Shown here piece by piece: positions 8,052-15,704 of a stretch of 64,000 bases of DNA; within the stretch, counting starts at the first letter, position 1; every line of letters begins with the position of its first letter. The DNA lies in contig JACJXQ010000008.1 in assembly GCA_020636495.1 (NCBI GenBank), forward strand, positions 1,736,001 through 1,800,000, given 5' to 3'. Origin of the DNA: Chitinophagales bacterium. Its GTDB lineage: Bacteria > Bacteroidota > Bacteroidia > Chitinophagales > Chitinophagaceae. The position numbers and the translations under genes were made by a program. Under the pieces are notes generated by a model. It was not told the DNA's origin. It did no database searches and saw nothing but the letters and a program-made list of their open reading frames with translations.

Positions 8052-9323
8052 ATGGTAGACGTTTTGCTGGGTTTGCAGTGGGGTGATGAAGGCAAAGGAA
8101 AAATAGTAGATTACCTTGCTGCCAATTATGATATAATAGCGCGTTTTCAGGGTGGTCCTAATGCAGGCCACACGTTATACATAGAAGGTAAAAAGGTGGT
8201 GTTGCACACTATTCCTTCGGGGGTATTTCAACCACATTGCCTGAACCTTATAGGTAATGGTGTTGTCATAGACCCGGTTACACTAAAGAAGGAGATAGAA
8301 ACAATAGTAGCGCTGCAACCTGACCTGTTGAGCAGGTTGTTCATCTCTCAGCGTGCACACATTATTACACCAACACATCGTGCGCTGGATGCGGCATCAG
8401 AAGCAGCAAAAGGTAAAGAGAAGATCGGCTCTACACTGAAAGGTATTGGCCCTGCATATATGGATAAAACAGGCAGGAACGGCCTGAGGGTAGGTGACCT
8501 GGTGAATGAAACAACATTTAACGAAAAATACAGGAAGCTTAAGGATAAACATATTGAACTGTTGGGACAATATAACCACGAGGTAGATATCACTGAGTGG
8601 GAGGAACAGTTTTATGAAGCAGTAAAATTTCTACGCACATTAAACATTGTGAATGCTGAATACTGGCTGGATAATCATCTGAAAGCAGGTAAAAAGGTGC
8701 TGGCAGAAGGTGCCCAGGGCAGTATGCTGGATATTGATTTCGGAACCTATCCTTTTGTTACTTCATCTAATACAATTGCTGCCGGTGTTTGTAATGGTTT
8801 AGGCGTGGCCCCCTCCGCAGTAGGCGAAGTATTTGGTATTACTAAAGCATACTGTACACGTGTTGGTAGCGGACCATTCCCTACAGAACTGGAAGATGAG
8901 ACTGGTGAGAACCTGCGCAAAGCAGGTAATGAATTCGGTGCTACTACCGGCAGACCCAGGCGTTGTGGCTGGATAGATCTTGTAGCCTTGCGGTATGCAG
9001 TAATGCTGAGTGGTGTTACCCAACTGATAGTTACTAAAACGGATGTTCTGGACAACTTTAACCCCTTGAAGGCAGCTGTGGCGTATATAGCTGACGGTAC
9101 TGAGACAAAAGAAATGCCTTATGACTTGTGTAATACAAAAGTTGAGCCGGTATACCATAGCTTTAATGGTTGGGAAAAGCCTATAAATGATTGTACTACA
9201 TATGAAGAAACACCTAAGACCTTTAAGGAGTATTGTGATTTTGTAGAACAGTATTTAGGTACTAAAATTGCATATATATCAAACGGTACAGGGCGCGATC
9301 AACTATTGAAAAAACTTTCTTGA
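8052..9323 (+). CDS. purA: Adenylosuccinate synthetase
   Basis: The enzyme joins IMP and aspartate with GTP to make adenylosuccinate, the first committed step from IMP to AMP. The family signature QWGDEGKGK sits at residues 9-17 (GTP binding, catalytic Asp). Further landmarks are GGPNAGHT (IMP and catalytic His), GIGPAYMDK, EGAQGSMLDIDFGTYPFVT, and TGRPRRCGWIDL. The length of 423 residues is normal. The protein appears complete, and the purA promoter lies just upstream. Confidence 0.97.
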   Translation: MVDVLLGLQWGDEGKGKIVDYLAANYDIIARFQGGPNAGHTLYIEGKKVVLHTIPSGVFQPHCLNLIGNGVVIDPVTLKKEIETIVALQPDLLSRLFISQRAHIITPTHRALDAASEAAKGKEKIGSTLKGIGPAYMDKTGRNGLRVGDLVNETTFNEKYRKLKDKHIELLGQYNHEVDITEWEEQFYEAVKFLRTLNIVNAEYWLDNHLKAGKKVLAEGAQGSMLDIDFGTYPFVTSSNTIAAGVCNGLGVAPSAVGEVFGITKAYCTRVGSGPFPTELEDETGENLRKAGNEFGATTGRPRRCGWIDLVALRYAVMLSGVTQLIVTKTDVLDNFNPLKAAVAYIADGTETKEMPYDLCNTKVEPVYHSFNGWEKPINDCTTYEETPKTFKEYCDFVEQYLGTKIAYISNGTGRDQLLKKLS

Positions 9324-9377
9324 AAAAAAACTTTGTATCTAAAAAAAAAATAAGAATTTAGCCTAAGCAATTAAAAC

Positions 9378-9824
9378 ATGTTAAGCAATCAAATTAATAC
9401 GAGTGCTATGAAATCAGAAACACTAACCAGGGCGGAGCAAAAAACAACGGGACAATCCGCTACTTCATCTGTAATGATAGATGTTACAGGTGTATTAACA
9501 ACTGAACTATCTGAAGTAGAGATAACAGAGGAGAACAGTGATCTGTTGGAACGTATCTTCAACACGCCGCTTGCTGCAAAATCGACGGACGACGACGACG
9601 ACGATGATTACGATGACGAAGATGACGACGATTTTGGTGATGATGATTTTGACGATGACTTTGAAGATGAGGATTTTGAAGAGTTCGATATGCCGAAATC
9701 AAAACCCGGAACAGCGGCAGGCAAAAAGAAGGCTAAAGATGATGACGATTTTGAACTGGAAGAGGACTTCGATGACTTGGGGGATTTTGATGATGACGAT
9801 GATGACGATGATGACGATTTTTAA
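9378..9824 (+). CDS. Asp-rich acidic low-complexity protein
   Basis: 148 residues. The N-terminal 70 residues are ordinary and Ser/Thr-rich (TRAEQKTTGQSATSS, then VTGVLTTELSEVEITEENSD). From about residue 73 the protein is almost entirely Asp, Glu and Phe: several runs of up to ten Asp are broken by Phe or Tyr, with one basic linker (PKSKPGTAAGKKKAK) near residues 106-120. No domain is recognised. The DNA of this part is a GAC/GAT trinucleotide repeat. Very acidic tails of this kind occur on RNA polymerase delta subunits, histone chaperones and DNA mimics, but no relationship can be claimed. An alternative ATG is at 9408. It sits between purA and pabB and is followed by a strong hairpin. Confidence 0.65.
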   Translation: MLSNQINTSAMKSETLTRAEQKTTGQSATSSVMIDVTGVLTTELSEVEITEENSDLLERIFNTPLAAKSTDDDDDDDYDDEDDDDFGDDDFDDDFEDEDFEEFDMPKSKPGTAAGKKKAKDDDDFELEEDFDDLGDFDDDDDDDDDDF

Positions 9825-9893
9825 TAGTCCTTTTTGAGTTTGCAAAGAAATAAAGCAATATATACTATTGCCGAAGGGCAATGTGCTATTATT

Positions 9894-9941
9894 AAAACAA
9901 GAATGCTGAACTGGTCACAACGGTTCAGCATTCTTGTTTTT
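9894..9941 (+). terminator. Terminator-like hairpin overlapping the pabB start
   Basis: The 18-base arms at 9894-9911 and 9923-9940 are perfectly complementary around an 11-base loop, and a T-run forms the descending arm's end. It lies 70 bases after the Asp-rich gene and would end its transcript, yet the ATG of pabB (9903) is inside the ascending arm. Confidence 0.75.
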
Positions 9942-11138
9942 CTTGATAGCAATAACTATCGCGACCCATATAGTCGCTTTGAGTGCCTGGGCGGGTTTGG
10001 TACAGGCCATGTTGTTACTGAACGGGACGGAATGGAAGGAGCATCAGCTTTTCATGAAGAACATAAAGACTGGTTATTCGGCCATATAAACTACGATTAT
10101 AAGAACAGGCTGGAGAGGGGACTGAAATCAAGGCATGAGGCTGTTAGTGGTTTCGATGATATTTGTTTTTTTCAGCCGGAGATAGTTTGTTACATCACTA
10201 CGGATAAAGCGGAACTGGTAATTGAAACCTTAACCACAGATCCTGACGGTGTGTACCGTGAGATAATGAATACGTCGGCTGAAATTGATGAGACAGTACC
10301 AATTGTTAGTTTTCAGCAGACAACATTACGAGAAAAGTACCTGCAAAATATAGACAGTTTGCGTAGCCATATAAAAGAAGGCGACTGTTACGAGATAAAC
10401 TATTGTAATGAATATCATGCAGAGGGGGTGACGTTGCAGCCACTTAATGTTTTTTCAAAACTGAATGGCCTGTCGCATGCGCCATTTGCTGCTTACTACA
10501 GGAATGGTAGTGCATACCTGATGTGTGCCAGCCCTGAGCGTTATATTCGTAAGCAGGGCTACGAGTTGCTGTCTCAACCCATAAAAGGTACAGCCCGCAG
10601 GGATAAAGACCCCGAAACTGATGAAACGATCAAACAGTCACTCAGCAACAGTATTAAGGATAAGGCCGAAAATGTAATGATAACCGACCTGGTACGGAAT
10701 GACCTGGCACGTAGTTGCGTGCCGGGGTCAGTAAAGGTGAAAGAACTGTTCGGTATATATAGTTTCCCACAAGTACACCAGATGATATCTACCGTAGCTG
10801 GCAGGATGAAGGAGCACGCTCTATTGATGGATGGAGTACGGTACTCTTTCCCGATGGGCAGTATGACGGGTGCCCCCAAGATTAAGGTGATGCAATTGGT
10901 GGAGCAGTACGAGGATAAACGAAGAGAGCTTTATTCCGGCACAATAGGATATATCTCCCCGGAAGGTAATTATGATTTCAATGTAGTTATCCGTAGTTTA
11001 TTCTACAATTCAGCCACACTGTATTTAAGCTACCAGGCCGGTGGCGCGATAACATACGATAGCAGCGCAGAAGGGGAGTGGGATGAAATGCGGCTGAAGG
11101 CATGGGCCATGGAACGTATATTTAATGCGGATAGCTGA
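9903..11138 (+). CDS. pabB: Aminodeoxychorismate synthase component I
   Basis: A chorismate-binding enzyme that turns chorismate into 4-amino-4-deoxychorismate for folate synthesis, using ammonia from a PabA glutaminase not encoded here. The C-terminal catalytic domain is complete: GDCYEINYCNEY, SPERYI, then PIKGTARRD with the Lys at residue 228. This Lys is typical of PabB, whereas anthranilate synthase has Ala in this place. Also present are MITDLVRNDLARSC, FPMGSMTGAPK and the acidic metal site AEGEWDEM. The N-terminal domain is shorter than in E. coli PabB, as usual in this phylum. The frame extends up to a TTG at 9834, but ATG 9903 begins the conserved MLNWSQRF seen in relatives. This start lies inside a terminator-like hairpin. 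Confidence 0.88.
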   Translation: MLNWSQRFSILVFLDSNNYRDPYSRFECLGGFGTGHVVTERDGMEGASAFHEEHKDWLFGHINYDYKNRLERGLKSRHEAVSGFDDICFFQPEIVCYITTDKAELVIETLTTDPDGVYREIMNTSAEIDETVPIVSFQQTTLREKYLQNIDSLRSHIKEGDCYEINYCNEYHAEGVTLQPLNVFSKLNGLSHAPFAAYYRNGSAYLMCASPERYIRKQGYELLSQPIKGTARRDKDPETDETIKQSLSNSIKDKAENVMITDLVRNDLARSCVPGSVKVKELFGIYSFPQVHQMISTVAGRMKEHALLMDGVRYSFPMGSMTGAPKIKVMQLVEQYEDKRRELYSGTIGYISPEGNYDFNVVIRSLFYNSATLYLSYQAGGAITYDSSAEGEWDEMRLKAWAMERIFNADS

Positions 11139-11208
11139 CCTTTGGCTAAAAGAGGTTTCAAGGATGAAGGAATAAGCCACAGTTTTCCTGCATTTACATA
11201 TCTTAGTT

Positions 11209-12357
11209 GTGAAAAACAATAGCTACATGCCTGATACAGAGCAGTCCGCAAAACCCGAATTACATTTACGATACCTTGACTCCGTGAGGGGGATCGCTGC
11301 CCTGATGGTGGTATTTTACCATTTTCTTAATTGGGATTATAAGGATAAGCTCTACATGAAGGTGGCTTCTATCGTATTTAATGGGGCTGATGCAGTGTCT
11401 TTCTTTTTTGTACTGAGTGGTTTTGTGCTGTCTTACAAATACGTTGTACTGAAACATAAACTGGATGTACGCAAGTTTTATATCAACAGGTTCTTTCGAT
11501 TATGGCCGGCTTTTTTTATTGCTGTTATTACCAATGCATTGTATCATCAGCGACATGAGCTTGACTTTCATAGATTCATTGAGTTGTTTATTTATAACAA
11601 ATATGGCTTCTGGCAAGAGGCTGCACTTATCCGCCCCGCAGACCATGTATATTACTTACCTGGCTGGACGCTGACCATTGAACTGGTTATGTCGTTCTTT
11701 ATACCATTTGTTGTGTTAATGGCGCATAAAGACAAACGATCTGTATGGTGGCTGGCCGGCTTTTTCTTTTTTATAGGTACAGGCATGTTTTGCAGCGGAA
11801 TGTTTATCGGGCATTTTATTTTCGGCGCGCTGGTGGCTACCTATTATTATTCTATCACTAATGATTCATTCGAAAGATCATGGTTTTTCAGGAAAAGGTA
11901 TATCGTATTAACAGCAGGCATTATACTTTTTTCTGCCAGGCACCTGGAGTATATTTTTGGCACCAATTGGTTCTATGATGAAGTGATATTTAAATTCTTA
12001 GGTTACGAGGTCTCTTATCTTACCGGGTTGGGTTCGTTTATCATACTGGTATACATAGTGCATAGCCGCAAGGCGCAAAGGTTGTTGGAGCACAGTATTC
12101 TTACGTTCTTCGGTAGGATATCGTATGGTATATACCTGATGCACTGGCTATTAGTGACGGCCATATTTGACCATAGGGCTCGGTTGTCGGCCTACTTCCC
12201 TGATGAGAAAATAGCATTTGTATGCCTTTTGTTAATTTGTGTAGGGCTTACCATACTGCTGGCCTATATTGTATATCGTTTGGTTGAGTTGCCATTTATA
12301 CGCCTGGGTAAGAGAATAACGAGCAGAATGAGACCTATGTTTGTTATAGAGCCCTGA
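11209..12357 (+). CDS. Acyltransferase 3 family membrane protein
   Basis: 382 residues with about ten membrane segments. The N-terminus has the acyltransferase-3 (OafA/YrhL) signature: LRYLDSVRGIAALMVVFYHF, with the conserved Arg-Gly and the catalytic His. This is followed by FFVLSGFVLSY and the Arg-rich RKFYINRFFRLWPAF. These enzymes O-acetylate or O-acylate cell-surface sugars. There is no attached SGNH domain, so it is a membrane-only type. The frame starts with a GTG at 11209; the ATG at 11227 is an alternative. The substrate is unknown, and neighbours do not form a polysaccharide operon. Confidence 0.85.
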   Translation: MKNNSYMPDTEQSAKPELHLRYLDSVRGIAALMVVFYHFLNWDYKDKLYMKVASIVFNGADAVSFFFVLSGFVLSYKYVVLKHKLDVRKFYINRFFRLWPAFFIAVITNALYHQRHELDFHRFIELFIYNKYGFWQEAALIRPADHVYYLPGWTLTIELVMSFFIPFVVLMAHKDKRSVWWLAGFFFFIGTGMFCSGMFIGHFIFGALVATYYYSITNDSFERSWFFRKRYIVLTAGIILFSARHLEYIFGTNWFYDEVIFKFLGYEVSYLTGLGSFIILVYIVHSRKAQRLLEHSILTFFGRISYGIYLMHWLLVTAIFDHRARLSAYFPDEKIAFVCLLLICVGLTILLAYIVYRLVELPFIRLGKRITSRMRPMFVIEP

Positions 12358-12444
12358 TTTTCAGACGTATTCGACTCTATCTGTAAAATTATTTTTTTGT
12401 CGTAGATTGTTTTTTTTCAGGATGAGTAGTATATTCACATTAAT

Positions 12445-12618
12445 ATGAAGAAGACATTATTCATCTCGGGAGTATTGACTATAATGATTGCTATGACGCA
12501 ATCTTGTGCACCAAAACGCAAATTGCCTCGCCCGCAAAGGCATCCGACTCCGCCTAAGAAGTTTGTATTCCAGCAAGCTCCTGCACAGCAGGCAGACGTG
12601 GTTTTGTATACTGCATAA
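12445..12618 (+). CDS. Small lipoprotein (57 residues)
   Basis: A short open frame starting MKKTLFISGV has a basic start, a hydrophobic core (VLTIMIAM) and a lipobox-like MTQSC with the Cys at residue 21, so an Lgt/LspA substrate is likely. The mature part is only 37 residues, Pro- and basic-rich (KRKLPRPQRHPTPPKK), ending in a hydrophobic stretch. It resembles no named family that I recognise. Support for its being real comes from the signal/lipobox and the terminator directly after it; no clear ribosome-binding site or -7 box is seen. Confidence 0.55.
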   Translation: MKKTLFISGVLTIMIAMTQSCAPKRKLPRPQRHPTPPKKFVFQQAPAQQADVVLYTA

Positions 12619-12637
12619 TCAGTTGAAGAAATATTCC

Positions 12638-12667
12638 TGCTACCATAGCTCCTATGGTAGCACTTTT
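12638..12667 (+). terminator. Terminator after the small lipoprotein gene
   Basis: TGCTACCATAG and CTATGGTAGCA form a perfect 11-bp stem with a CTC loop, followed by CTTTTG. It starts 20 bases after the 57-residue ORF. Confidence 0.7.
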
Positions 12668-12691
12668 GCATTCTCTCTTACTATGTTGTGT

Positions 12692-12699
12692 TATCTTTA
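12692..12699 (+). promoter_or_regulatory. -7 box abutting the M14 peptidase start
   Basis: TATCTTTA matches TAnnTTTG at seven of eight positions and ends 4 bases before the ATG at 12704. A TTTG at 12665-12668 lies 23 bases upstream. If used, the mRNA would be leaderless. Confidence 0.4.
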
Positions 12700-12703
12700 G
12701 CCA

Positions 12704-14434
12704 ATGTATACAAGGTTATTGATCTTTTGCTGCATGATATTATGCAGCTTTTCTCTGTTTGCTCAACAGTTTACAAGTCCTCATGGTTTGGAGCATGTTG
12801 ATCGTAATCCGGACTATAAGTCAGTTATAGATTTCTATAAACAAATTGCCGGTGTAAACAAGAATGTTAGCCTGAGAACTGTCGGGGCTACGGATACTGA
12901 TGAGCCGTTGATGGTTGTATTCTACTCAGGCGACGGGAAATTCAACACAATAAACTGGAAAGAAGAGGGTAAGACCATAATCCTGATCAATAATGCTATT
13001 CACCCGGGAGAACCCGACGGTATTGTCGCCAGTATGCAACTGCTTTGGGATGTTTCACATAATGTGATCAAAATTCCCGGCAATATTGTACTTGCCATAA
13101 TACCTGTATTCAATATCAGCGGGGCAACACGCCTCAGAGAGCATTCGCGGGCAAATCAGAACGGCCCGGCATTGACGGGATTCAGGGGTAATGCCCAGAA
13201 CCTGGATCTTAATCGTGATTTTATCAAAATGGATGCCAGGGAAACACGTAGTCTGGTATACCTTTTTGATCTGTTGAAACCTGATATACTTATCGATAAT
13301 CACGTCAGTAACGGAGCAGATTACCAGCACATAATGACCTTGTTGAGTACACAACATAACAAGCTGGGTGGCCCCATGGGAAAATACCTCAACTCTACAT
13401 TTGAGCCGGCTATATATAAAGACATGAAGAAACAAGGTTATGACCTGGTGCCTTATGTAAATGTATGGGGAACAACGCCAGATAAAGGCTGGCCGTCATT
13501 TCTGGAAATACCAAGATTTTTGAGCGGGTATGCCGCCATTAAAAATACTTATGCATTTGTGGCAGAAACACACATGCTGAAACCTTTTTCTGTACGGGTA
13601 AGGTCTACATACGCACTCATGCACAGTATTATTGATTTTGCGGCTACTCATGCTAATGAATTGTCAGCAACGAGGCTTGAACAGGCTGACTGGATAGCTA
13701 AAAGCACAGAGTTGGCAATTGATTGGGCAGTTGACACAACTAAACCGACTATGATAGAGCTGAAAGGGTATGAAGGTGGCATGAAACCCAGCGACATTTC
13801 GGGACAGCCCAGGTTGTATTACGACCGCAATAAACCATTTGTGAAGCAAGTACCTTTTTATAATACTTGTACTGTTTCGCATAGTGTTACCGTGCCTGTA
13901 GCATATGTCATTCCGCAAGGTTGGAACAAAGTAGTGACACGCCTGAAACTGAACGGAGTGAAGATGGAGCAACTTAATAATGATACTGTACTGGCATTGA
14001 CCGTTTACCATATTACCGGGCACAAAACAGGACCCGATCCCTACGAAGGGCATTACCTGCACACAGATGTAGAGGTGAGTAAGGATAAACAGCAATTACA
14101 ACTGAGAAAAGGTGACTACATAATACGTACAGCACAACCGGCAAAGCGTTACCTGGTAGAAGTATTAGAACCGACCGCACCTGATGCTTTCTTTGCATGG
14201 GGATTCTTCGATGCCATACTTCAGCAAAAGGAACACTACAGTGCCTATGTATTTGAAGACCTGGCAACTGAGATGCTAACAAAAGATGCCGGACTGAAAG
14301 CATTATATGAACAAAAGAAAATGGCTGATCCTGAATTTGCAAAGGACGGTAATGCCCAGTTACATTTCATATACAACGCTTCTGGCTACCACGAGCCGGA
14401 GCATATGCGCTATCCTGTATTCAGGTTAGAATAG
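12704..14434 (+). CDS. M14-family zinc carboxypeptidase, secreted
   Basis: 576 residues with an N-terminal signal peptide (ILCSFSLFAQQ). The M14 zinc site is visible as HPGEPDG (His100, Glu103) and DNHVSNGADYQH (His200), with a candidate catalytic Glu288 in FVAETHM. The substrate-binding Arg/Asn block is ATRLREHSRANQNGP followed by NLDLNRDFIK. These enzymes remove C-terminal residues from peptides in the periplasm or outside the cell; the specificity is unknown. The C-terminal 250 residues are a beta-rich extension found in Bacteroidota members of the family. It ends by overlapping the convergent pterin dehydratase by 9 bases. Confidence 0.85.
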   Translation: MYTRLLIFCCMILCSFSLFAQQFTSPHGLEHVDRNPDYKSVIDFYKQIAGVNKNVSLRTVGATDTDEPLMVVFYSGDGKFNTINWKEEGKTIILINNAIHPGEPDGIVASMQLLWDVSHNVIKIPGNIVLAIIPVFNISGATRLREHSRANQNGPALTGFRGNAQNLDLNRDFIKMDARETRSLVYLFDLLKPDILIDNHVSNGADYQHIMTLLSTQHNKLGGPMGKYLNSTFEPAIYKDMKKQGYDLVPYVNVWGTTPDKGWPSFLEIPRFLSGYAAIKNTYAFVAETHMLKPFSVRVRSTYALMHSIIDFAATHANELSATRLEQADWIAKSTELAIDWAVDTTKPTMIELKGYEGGMKPSDISGQPRLYYDRNKPFVKQVPFYNTCTVSHSVTVPVAYVIPQGWNKVVTRLKLNGVKMEQLNNDTVLALTVYHITGHKTGPDPYEGHYLHTDVEVSKDKQQLQLRKGDYIIRTAQPAKRYLVEVLEPTAPDAFFAWGFFDAILQQKEHYSAYVFEDLATEMLTKDAGLKALYEQKKMADPEFAKDGNAQLHFIYNASGYHEPEHMRYPVFRLE

Positions 14435-14659
14435 CTTGTCTATCGCTTCTGCGAGTTTTCGGTCCTTATCTGTAACAATGTCACCGGCTTCGTGTGTGTT
14501 CAGGCGTATGTCCACTTTGTTCCATACATTACTCCAGTTAGGGTGGTGTTCATGCTTTTCGGCAATTAATGCTACTCTTGTCATAAAAGCAAAGGCTTCT
14601 GAGAAGTCTTTAAAAGTGAAACTTTTTCTCAGTTCGTTATTTTGTTCTGTCCATGCCAT
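14426..14659 (-). CDS. 4a-hydroxytetrahydrobiopterin dehydratase
   Basis: 77 residues of the pterin-4a-carbinolamine dehydratase family. The signature KHEHHPNW near residues 34-41 holds the catalytic His pair, and NKVDIRLNTHEAGDIVTDKD follows, as in PhhB/PCD proteins. It regenerates the pterin cofactor after aromatic amino-acid hydroxylation. Slightly shorter than most members (about 95-110), lacking the N-terminal strand. No hydroxylase gene is nearby. A -7 box (TAnnTTTG) lies about 25 bases upstream. Confidence 0.9.
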   Translation of the reverse strand: MAWTEQNNELRKSFTFKDFSEAFAFMTRVALIAEKHEHHPNWSNVWNKVDIRLNTHEAGDIVTDKDRKLAEAIDKLF

Positions 14660-14684
14660 AATAACTGATTTATTTTGTAAGCTA

Positions 14685-14692
14685 CAAATTTA
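14685..14692 (-). promoter_or_regulatory. -7 box for the pterin dehydratase gene
   Basis: The minus strand reads TAAATTTG, a perfect TAnnTTTG, 25 bases before the ATG. It lies just past the SET gene, so the dehydratase is probably transcribed separately. Confidence 0.5.
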
Positions 14693-14710
14693 TTGCAGGC
14701 TTACAGTTGA

Positions 14711-15100
14711 CTATTTTGTATCAAACCACACAGGCTTTTCGTTGTCCCAATCGCCGTTGTAGTTCACGGTCAGTTCTTCGCCGGCTGCTACATCACTTAT
14801 GGTCTTTACCATCATTGTCTCAGCTGAATAATCCATAAAATATTCGCAGTTGGAAGCAGTGGAGTGGTTGTACACGGATATATAACCTTGTGCCATGCAG
14901 CATAAGTTTTTTCCATCAGGTTTCCACTCAAATATATAATCATGCAGCAGGGTCTGGTCCAGAAGCTTACGTTCATCAGCGGTCATTACTATCACAGGCG
15001 ACACCTCGATAGTGGTGCCTGCGGCAAGTGGAATGTTCGTGAACACACCATTGCCTTTGTCTTCCGTATGCTGTACAAAAATGCCTTGTAGTATTTCCAT
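14711..15100 (-). CDS. SET-domain protein
   Basis: 129 residues, essentially a minimal SET domain: KGNGVFTNIPLAAGTTIE at the start, YNHSTASNCEY (the Asn-His cofactor site) and GEELTVNYN near the end. SET proteins transfer methyl groups from S-adenosylmethionine to lysine; bacterial stand-alone forms of this size are common in Bacteroidota and their targets are unknown. No pre- or post-SET zinc sites are present. It lies between the pterin dehydratase and rlpA genes on the same strand, with a terminator separating it from rlpA. Confidence 0.8.
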   Translation of the reverse strand: MEILQGIFVQHTEDKGNGVFTNIPLAAGTTIEVSPVIVMTADERKLLDQTLLHDYIFEWKPDGKNLCCMAQGYISVYNHSTASNCEYFMDYSAETMMVKTISDVAAGEELTVNYNGDWDNEKPVWFDTK

Positions 15101-15113
15101 GTAGTTATAAAAA

Positions 15114-15150
15114 GAAGAAGCCCTCCTGTTTTAAGCAGGAGGGCTTCTTT
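15114..15150 (-). terminator. Terminator of the RlpA gene
   Basis: A perfect stem of about 14 bp built on GCCCTCCTG and CAGGAGGGC with a 7-base loop. On the minus strand it is followed by TTCTTTTTAT. It lies 12 bases beyond the rlpA stop and just before the SET gene start. Confidence 0.8.
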
Positions 15151-15161
15151 ATTAGCGTTTG

Positions 15162-15635
15162 TTACATTTCGTTTACTTGTTCAGCTTCGGCAGCAGCAGC
15201 TTGTCGTTGTGCCAATATACCCTGCATGCCTTCGTCCTCCGAAACAATTTCAACCTTTACTTTGGCAAGTCCCTGGTTATGATAGCCGAGTTTTTTTGCA
15301 CATACGCTCGCCATATCAATGAGCCTTTTATTATTCTTGCTCATACGGTCATTGATGCGTACATAAAGGTATTTGCCATTGCTCAGGTTGGTTACTTTAA
15401 CATATGTATTGAGCGACAAAGTATTGCTGGCTGCCGTAAACTTATCATTACTGAATATCTCGCCCGTAGACGTTGGCCTGCCTACGAACTTATCGTGGTA
15501 GTAGCTGGCCACACCTTTGGATACGGCTTCGTCAGTAATATTCCTGCCCACAATTTCCGGATCTGCTTCAGTAGTCTGAGCAAACGAAAATTGCGCTAAG
15601 AATAAAACGGTTAAAACAATAAATATGAATCTCAT
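15162..15635 (-). CDS. RlpA-like septal ring lytic transglycosylase family protein
   Basis: 157 residues with a signal peptide (VLTVLFLAQFSFAQ). The double-psi beta-barrel of RlpA is clear: GVASYYHDKFVGRPTSTGE (the G-x-ASxY-x(n)-G-x-TA/SG-E pattern), FTAASNTLSLNTYVKVTNL, VRINDRM and RLIDMASVCAKKLG. There is no SPOR domain, so peptidoglycan targeting must differ from that of the E. coli protein. The C-terminal 30 residues are Ala/Glu/Gln-rich. E. coli RlpA itself is not active while the Pseudomonas one cleaves denuded glycan; activity here is not certain. Confidence 0.85.
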   Translation of the reverse strand: MRFIFIVLTVLFLAQFSFAQTTEADPEIVGRNITDEAVSKGVASYYHDKFVGRPTSTGEIFSNDKFTAASNTLSLNTYVKVTNLSNGKYLYVRINDRMSKNNKRLIDMASVCAKKLGYHNQGLAKVKVEIVSEDEGMQGILAQRQAAAAEAEQVNEM

Positions 15636-15658
15636 GATAACATATTATTAATTGGCAG

Positions 15659-15666
15659 CAAATGTA
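15659..15666 (-). promoter_or_regulatory. -7 box for the RlpA gene
   Basis: The minus strand reads TACATTTG, 23 bases before the start codon; it fits TAnnTTTG exactly. Confidence 0.5.
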
Positions 15667-15704
15667 CTGCAAATTTTTAATATTGTACCTATTAATATGT
15701 TAAA

